Source: Sepiola atlantica (Eukaryota > Mollusca > Cephalopoda > Sepiida > Sepiolidae). Taken from it: 64,000 nucleotides of DNA. The notes below the pieces were generated by a model. The model did not search any database. It was not told where the DNA came from and saw only the letters and a list, made by a program, of their open reading frames with translations. This document shows, piece after piece, positions 52,801-59,700 of the stretch. The stretch covers positions 10,435,201-10,499,200 of the forward strand of contig OY744551.1 in assembly GCA_963556195.1 (NCBI GenBank). The letters are read 5' to 3'. Both the position numbers and the translations under genes were made by a program. Positions within the stretch are counted from its first letter, which is position 1; each line of letters opens with the position of its first letter.

Positions 52801-55800
52801 GGTAGGTACGGCACCATAACAGTAGGCATTATCACAACCTCCTTTGGCAGGCTTTTCCAGGGAGCAGAAACACGGACAGAGAATGCTGTCTATCTTCTGT
52901 TGAGATGAAAGCGACAATGGTACATCTTCTGTGGGTGATTGTAGAGACCTCGACTAGATGTCAGTGTTAGGGTGAAAAAATCTTCTGACGGTAGATTTAT
53001 ATTCTTGTTGATTATGCTGTATGCCGGCAAAAAAATAGACAAAATGATAAATTAAAAAAAATTTTAAATGCTGGCTTGAAAAAAATTAATTAAATAGTAA
53101 CGGTCGTCTATTTTTGCTAGGCTGCCGCGTTCTTGGGTGGTGAGACATTGTTTAGGACCAAAAATATTTTTAGTTAAAAAAAAAAAAATCTGTCTCCCAA
53201 TATTTTTTGTTTAAAAGAGAAAAAAAAGGGGGGGGGGGATTTTCTCTCGCAAAAAAAAAGAATTCTCGCCCCCCCCCCCCTTAAAAAATCGAGCGCGAAT
53301 GCTGACCCCACACTATATCAAAGAACCAGTTTTGATACGTAGCTTCGTTTTAAGATGCTTCATTGCTAAGTAAAAAAGTGAAAAAATCATTACTCTAGCG
53401 TAAGTAGTTAAATCAAAATCGTTCTTTTAAGTTTGTGACGTTTGCTCAGATGGTAGAGTGTTGGACAAATTCATCCAATTTATCTTGTGACGTTATGATT
53501 GCGAGTTCAAATGACGACCTCGGCGTCGAAATTATTTATTGTTTATTTAGTTAAGTTGTGCCCTAATTCATTTCTTATGTTTCTGACTTGGAAATTAATT
53601 AAATAGTAATTACCTGCCACCCCCGCCCCCTCCCTTACGTTTACAAAAATTCTTGTAATAAATGTGTAAGGGTTTGTGAAAAATGGCCGAAACTCAGAGG
53701 ACCGCTTACACTTTGACCCTTGAAGCTCAATTTCACCTGATAAATATTAAAATAACGATGGACTTGTTGCCACAGTCAATAAAATAATGTAACTCATAAT
53801 CGCTCGATGTTTTCTCTGACTGCTCTCGTTTCTTTCTTCGCTTTGAGATATATTTACCTCCATCCAAGAGCGGGAAGATATGGCACAAGGCCAGACGGTG
53901 GGAAGAATAAGCGAACGCAGAAGAAGTGGATACACTGGCTCCTTAAAATAATATATTTATACGGATTTGAAATGTTTTTAACAGGTATTAGTTATTAAAA
54001 TCTATTTACTCAATACAAGCGGACATGTTTCCGTAGGCTGTCATAACAGTGTTCAACATACTAATCAGACGGAACCTTGCATTACGCATAAATTGGCGGT
54101 CTACTTTTAATTTTCTTAAACGGTCCATCCTGTGTTAAGGAATTATAAACAATATTACGATGAATATTCTTTTAATACTTATACACATACACCTATGTTT
54201 CATCCTTTTTCCTGGAATCTGCAGAAGTTTGAACGAGGAAATAAATATTTCACTGAAACTAGAATGGTTAGTATATAGAATGAGTAGATATGAGGTTCCA
54301 TACTGTGATTATGCCCTACTTAAGATTTTCCAAAATTAATGTTCATACCAAATGGTGAGCTTTATGGTCAGTTAGTTTTTTTATGTCCATAGATGGACAG
54401 CTGATAATCTTGAGTGGTCTCGCCGTGTGGTCAAAGTGATATCTATATAGATTCCAGTATTGATTTACTCCTCTCCAGGAGTTAGGCACAAGGCCAGTTT
54501 TATCTTACTCCCACAAGTAAGATGTGGCCCAAGGTTGGGGCGGGAAAGTGGGGTTTGAAAAGCCAGCGCCCGAGAGGTGAGCACTCTGAGCAGCCCCGTC
54601 GGCATTCCCCGGTAAGGGCGCCTCAGGCAGTAAGCAATAATCTTACTCCTCCCCAAAGAGGAAAGGTGAAGCCTGGAGGGTAGACCTCCTAGAACTGCAC
54701 AGGACAGACCCATAGACCGGCGTAAAATCAAACCCCGAAGGCCAAGACAATACCAGTCTATGGGGTGCAGTATCCATCGGAACAGATACTACACTTCGAT
54801 CTTAGCCAAAAGGCCAAGAAGAGTAGTTGGGTTTTAGTTCTTGGAGACAGATGTGCCCTTGGACCATAAGTTGATGGACTGTTTGTGCTCGGTTGGACTT
54901 ATGTTTAGGTTTCTGTTATCTGTACAAATTCGATATTCGTATAACCCCAAGCTCTGGTGGGCAAGTGGTTAAATCGACACCAGCTTTAGGTGGTCCCTTT
55001 TTGTAGGCGGATCTCATTTTTCTCTTTGTGAATATTCTGTGCTACAAGCCCTGTAGATAAAACTCTTATACTTATGTAAACATATGCAAGTCTGCAGATT
55101 TCAGACGTTAAATTACCTCGGTTAATTGCACATTTGGAAATCAATCTTCAGATGCGTCTTGTCGGACTCGGGAATTTATACAGAATTGCGAACATGGGCA
55201 CATGTCACAATGGATAAAGGTGCTAAGTGATAATCAGTTCGAAGTGAGTCTTTTCAAGGTTGAAGGTTCAATCCTCAGTGCGGGCGATATTAAGAATACA
55301 ATTGTGAATTACTTAAGATAAGGTGTTAAGTAATAATCAGTTCTAAGTGACAGTCTTCTAGAGGTTGAAGGTTCAATCCTCAGTGCGGGCGATATTAAGA
55401 ATACAATTGTGAATTACTTAAGATAAGGTGTTAAGTAATAATCAGTTCTAAGTGACAGTCTTCTAGAGGTTGAAGGTTCAATCCTCGGTGCGGGCGATAT
55501 TAAGAATACAATTGTGAATTACTTAAGATAAGGTATTAAGTAATAATCAGTTCTAAGTGACAGTCTTCTGGAGGTTGAAGGTTCGATCCTCGGTGCGGGC
55601 GATACTAAGAATACAATTGTGAATTACTTAAGATAAGGTGTTAAGTAATAATCAGTTCTAAGTGACAGTCTTCTAGAGGTTGAAGGTTCAATCCTCGGTG
55701 CGGGCGATACTAAGAATACAATTGTGAATTACTTAAGATAAGGTGTTAAGTAATAATCAGTTCTAAGTGACAGTCTTCTAGAGGTTGAAGGTTCAATCCT

Positions 55801-56697
55801 CAGTGCGGGCGATACTAAGAATACAATTATGAATTACAGTAGACCGTTACCACTGTTGACCAAGGCATGAGTACGCAGTGTGATGATGTATGAAAGTGAA
55901 ACCTGGCCAGTGATGATTGGGATGTGTAATGTGAGTTTTAAAGACAGGCTTAGATCTGGACAGTATAGGGAGATGTGAGCAGAAGAGGGGACTTCGATGT
56001 TATGACCACGTTGAAAGAAGGGATGAGAGATCTTCAGTTAGTAGATGTAGAACAGTTGAGGTGGGAGGTTCAGGCCAAAGAAAACATAGGTGTTAGAGAT
56101 AAGAATGGACTTGAGAGAAAAAGGGATAAAGAGATAGGTTAATTTGGAAGTCAATTTCTAAAAAAAAAAACGTCCACCACATGCCATAGACCTTAAACCG
56201 AATATGATGATCATCATGATGATTTCTCGTCTTTAGTCTGAAAAAGGTTATAAAATTTCACTGTTTCTTTTTTATTTTTTTTAAGTGCCTGATATGCAGA
56301 TCACTGATGTAGTTTCGTCCGCAAATTCTTCTACGACGGGCGTTATACGCTTCACGGGTGTTGACCCTGGATCTCCCCTTATGAAAGGACATTTCCGAGG
56401 ATACAAGGTAAGTCTTATTTTCTGAATACAGGGGGTGTAGAAGAATGTAACACCCCTAACCCGATCCTTGGTATGACCCTTAATTACATCTGGTGGTGAG
56501 GCCTCAATTTGGCAGTTTTGGGGAGCGGGGAGCATGGGGGGTCACCTCTTTATTATCATTTACTCAGAGGTCTGCTCTGATCTGGAATGGTACTTCCTTT
56601 TAAGTAGCATCCCTGATACGATCTTTAGTATGAACCTCTGGTGATACCAGATCAGGCTGCCCTGTGGCTCCCTGAGACGAAATTCACCTACATTGAC

Positions 56698-56729
<32 letters not shown>

Positions 56730-59700
56730 TAAAACTTAATTATGTTCTACAAAACCAAAAACAAAAACAACAGCCCCTCTCCCTTTCCCCCTCCCCTTTT
56801 TTATTTTATTTTATTTTTAGAACTTGAAGCATAAATCTTTTACTATAATGACCAGATTCGGCATTAAATAACCCAAAAAGGGTTGATATGCCGTAAAACA
56901 AAACTACCAAACCAAAAACGATGATTAAACATTTGAAGATATAAAGAACTCGAAGCATAAAAACTTTTACTATAATGACCAGATTCGGCATTAAATAACC
57001 CAAAAAGGGTTGATATGCCGTAAAACAAAACTACCATACCAAACCAGTATGAACCTAGACTACATCTGGTGGTGAGGCCCCTAATTTGGGAGCTCTAGGT
57101 AGTGTGGGGGTCACCTCTTAGTCATCATTTACTGCAAATGATTGAAAACAATACTTGTGTTTCAATGTTTGCTTCCGGGATCAAAGTATAGTATCTGTTC
57201 TGATGGATACTACACTCCATAAACTGGTATCGTCTTGGCCTTTGGGGCTTGATTTACGCCGGTCTATGGGTTTGTCCTGTGCAGTTCTAGGAGGTTCACC
57301 CTCCCAGGCTTTACCTCCCCTCTTTGGGGAGGAGTAAGTTTATTGCTTACTACCTGAGGCGCCCCTACCGGGGAATGCCGACGGGCTGCCCATGAAATTT
57401 TTAATGGCCAGAGTGCTCACCTTCTCGGGCGCTGGCTTTTCAAGTCCCACTTTCCCAACTCAACCTTGTGTCACATCTTACCTTGTGGGAGTAAGATAAA
57501 CTGGCCTTGTGCCTAACCTCCTGGGGAGGTAAATAAATTGTTACGATATTTACAGTATTTCAATTGATTTAACTTAGAGTAACCCGTTTTGATGGTAAAA
57601 CATTTATTCATTTAGAGTAGGTATGTATAAAGTAAGGAATGTTTATAACTTTATATATTTACATGTAAAGGATTCGTTCCGAAACTATTTAACTGATCAT
57701 TATAAATTTTGAGACTTAGCTGCTACGCATAATGTGTGTAGTGTGGGCTATATTTAGTTTAATTTAGTTTTATGCAAAGGAGGTAAAAAGGGGGTGGAAG
57801 CCCTGTGTGAAAATTCAGATTCCTCCGGTTTTTATGAAATCTTTACAATACATATTAGACACAAATCATTAATAAGTATTCCCGACAGTTCACTTTCTTT
57901 GGAGTATTTTAAAAGGGTTTTTAGGGGTCATAATGGATGACTTGCGTACTTGGTGTCTCGGGTGGTTCGGCCATGTACAGAATGACACCTCTTTCATCAA
58001 CCCCATAACGCATCACAAGAAACGCATACTATACAAAAGCAAAGCAAACATCTATAACTCATGCCCTTCATGTAGTCTTATAGACTGTAAAATGACGTCA
58101 GGGGTTATAATATGTACACAACCTCCCAGTTAAATATTTCAGATTTGCATTGAATTTGATCTATAGTCATAAAAGACGATTTAAGCCAGATTCTTTGAAT
58201 TTCAATTTTTCTTAAGATCCCTTAAGCTTAAGCCTTAAATTTTAGACATTTTTTTTAGACTCAAAATCATGTAATGGATTTTGATCAAAATTGGAATAAG
58301 GATTCTAGACATAAGGTTTAGTATCATCACATCTTTATTTGAATCTCTGTAAGGGAACATTATATAAGAACGTAGAATCTTTCCAAAGCCACATCTTGCG
58401 ATTCATTCCTGATCATAAACTATCTGATCACATCAGTATCGCAGAGTTGCGAAAACTCACTGGCATCCCATCAATATCCTGCAATCAACTGTATAGTCTT
58501 AGGATTGTTTGATCACGTTCAGCATTCCAGTGTAAGGCTATGCGAAATATGCGTTGAAGGAAGTCGATTAAAAGGTAGACAAAAAAAAAAGAGTGATAGA
58601 CAATGCTTGTTAACGGACGAATATGAACATAAACCAAGCGAACACTTTGGCCCAAGATCGTAAGGCTTGGAGAACACTCAGCCATGTTAGTGCGTATTTA
58701 GCAGAGAAAATGTTTAATAATAAAAGGGCATATAATCAATGATGTAAAAGTTTATATAATGTCATTCACAGACAGTTGTTTCTGTTTTAAAGACGGTTCA
58801 GTGTATATATATATATATATTACCAGCAAATAATTTAGACAAATTTGATTAAAAACTACAGAGTTTTCTTTACTTCATATGTTTTAGATTATTTTCCAGC
58901 AATCTTAAGAGTATCTGGGGTTAGTAGGTGTAGTAAAGATTCAAAGTGGTTGTATTGTTCATCTCGAACGATTTCAAATTTTTCTTTTTTCCTTTTTCGT
59001 TTTTTTAAATTTTTCCTTTTTTTTTTTTTTAAAATTTTTCTATCGTTTTTAAATTAAAAAAAAATAAAGGAAACATTTTAAAAGAAAGGAAACATTTAAA
59101 AAAAAAGGAAAAATAAAAATAAAAAAGTTATGCCTTTTTTATTTTTCCTTTGTTTAAATTTTTCCTTTTTTTTTTTAATTTTTCCTTGTTTCCTTTTTTT
59201 TATTTTTCCTTTTTTTATTTTAAATTTTTCCTTTTTCTTTAATTTTTTTTTAATTTCCTTTTTTTTTAATTTCCTTTTTTTTAATTTCCTTTTTTTTAAT
59301 TTCCTTTTTTTTTAATTTCCTTTTTTTTAAATTTGTCCTTTTTTTTTTAAATTTGTCCTTTTTTTTTAATTTCCTTTTTTTTTAATTTCCTTTTTTTTTA
59401 ATTTCCTTTTTTTTTAATTTCCTTTTTTTAATTTCCTTTTTTTTTAATTTCCTTTTTTTTTATTTTTCATTTTTTATTTTAATTTTTCATTTTTTATTTT
59501 AATTTTTAATTTTTTATTTTAATTTTTTATTTTTTATTTTAATTTTTAATTTTTTAATTTTTTTTTTAATTTTTCATTTTTTTTTTTAATTTCTCCTTTT
59601 TTTTTCATTTTTCTTTTTTTTTTTCATTTTTTTTATTTTTCATTTTTTATTTTTAAGTTTTCCTTTTTTTAATTTTTTCTTTTTTCTCCCCTTTTTCTTT

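Noticed and set aside
56281..56535. 84-codon minus-strand open frame over the FN3-3a exon
   Set aside because: The plus strand encodes a recognisable FN3 segment with splice sites; the minus frame is its shadow.
3150..57538. Functional U2 snRNA genes
   Set aside because: Only the 5' ~45 nt match U2; the Sm site and 3' stems are absent and a SINE body follows, with target duplications.
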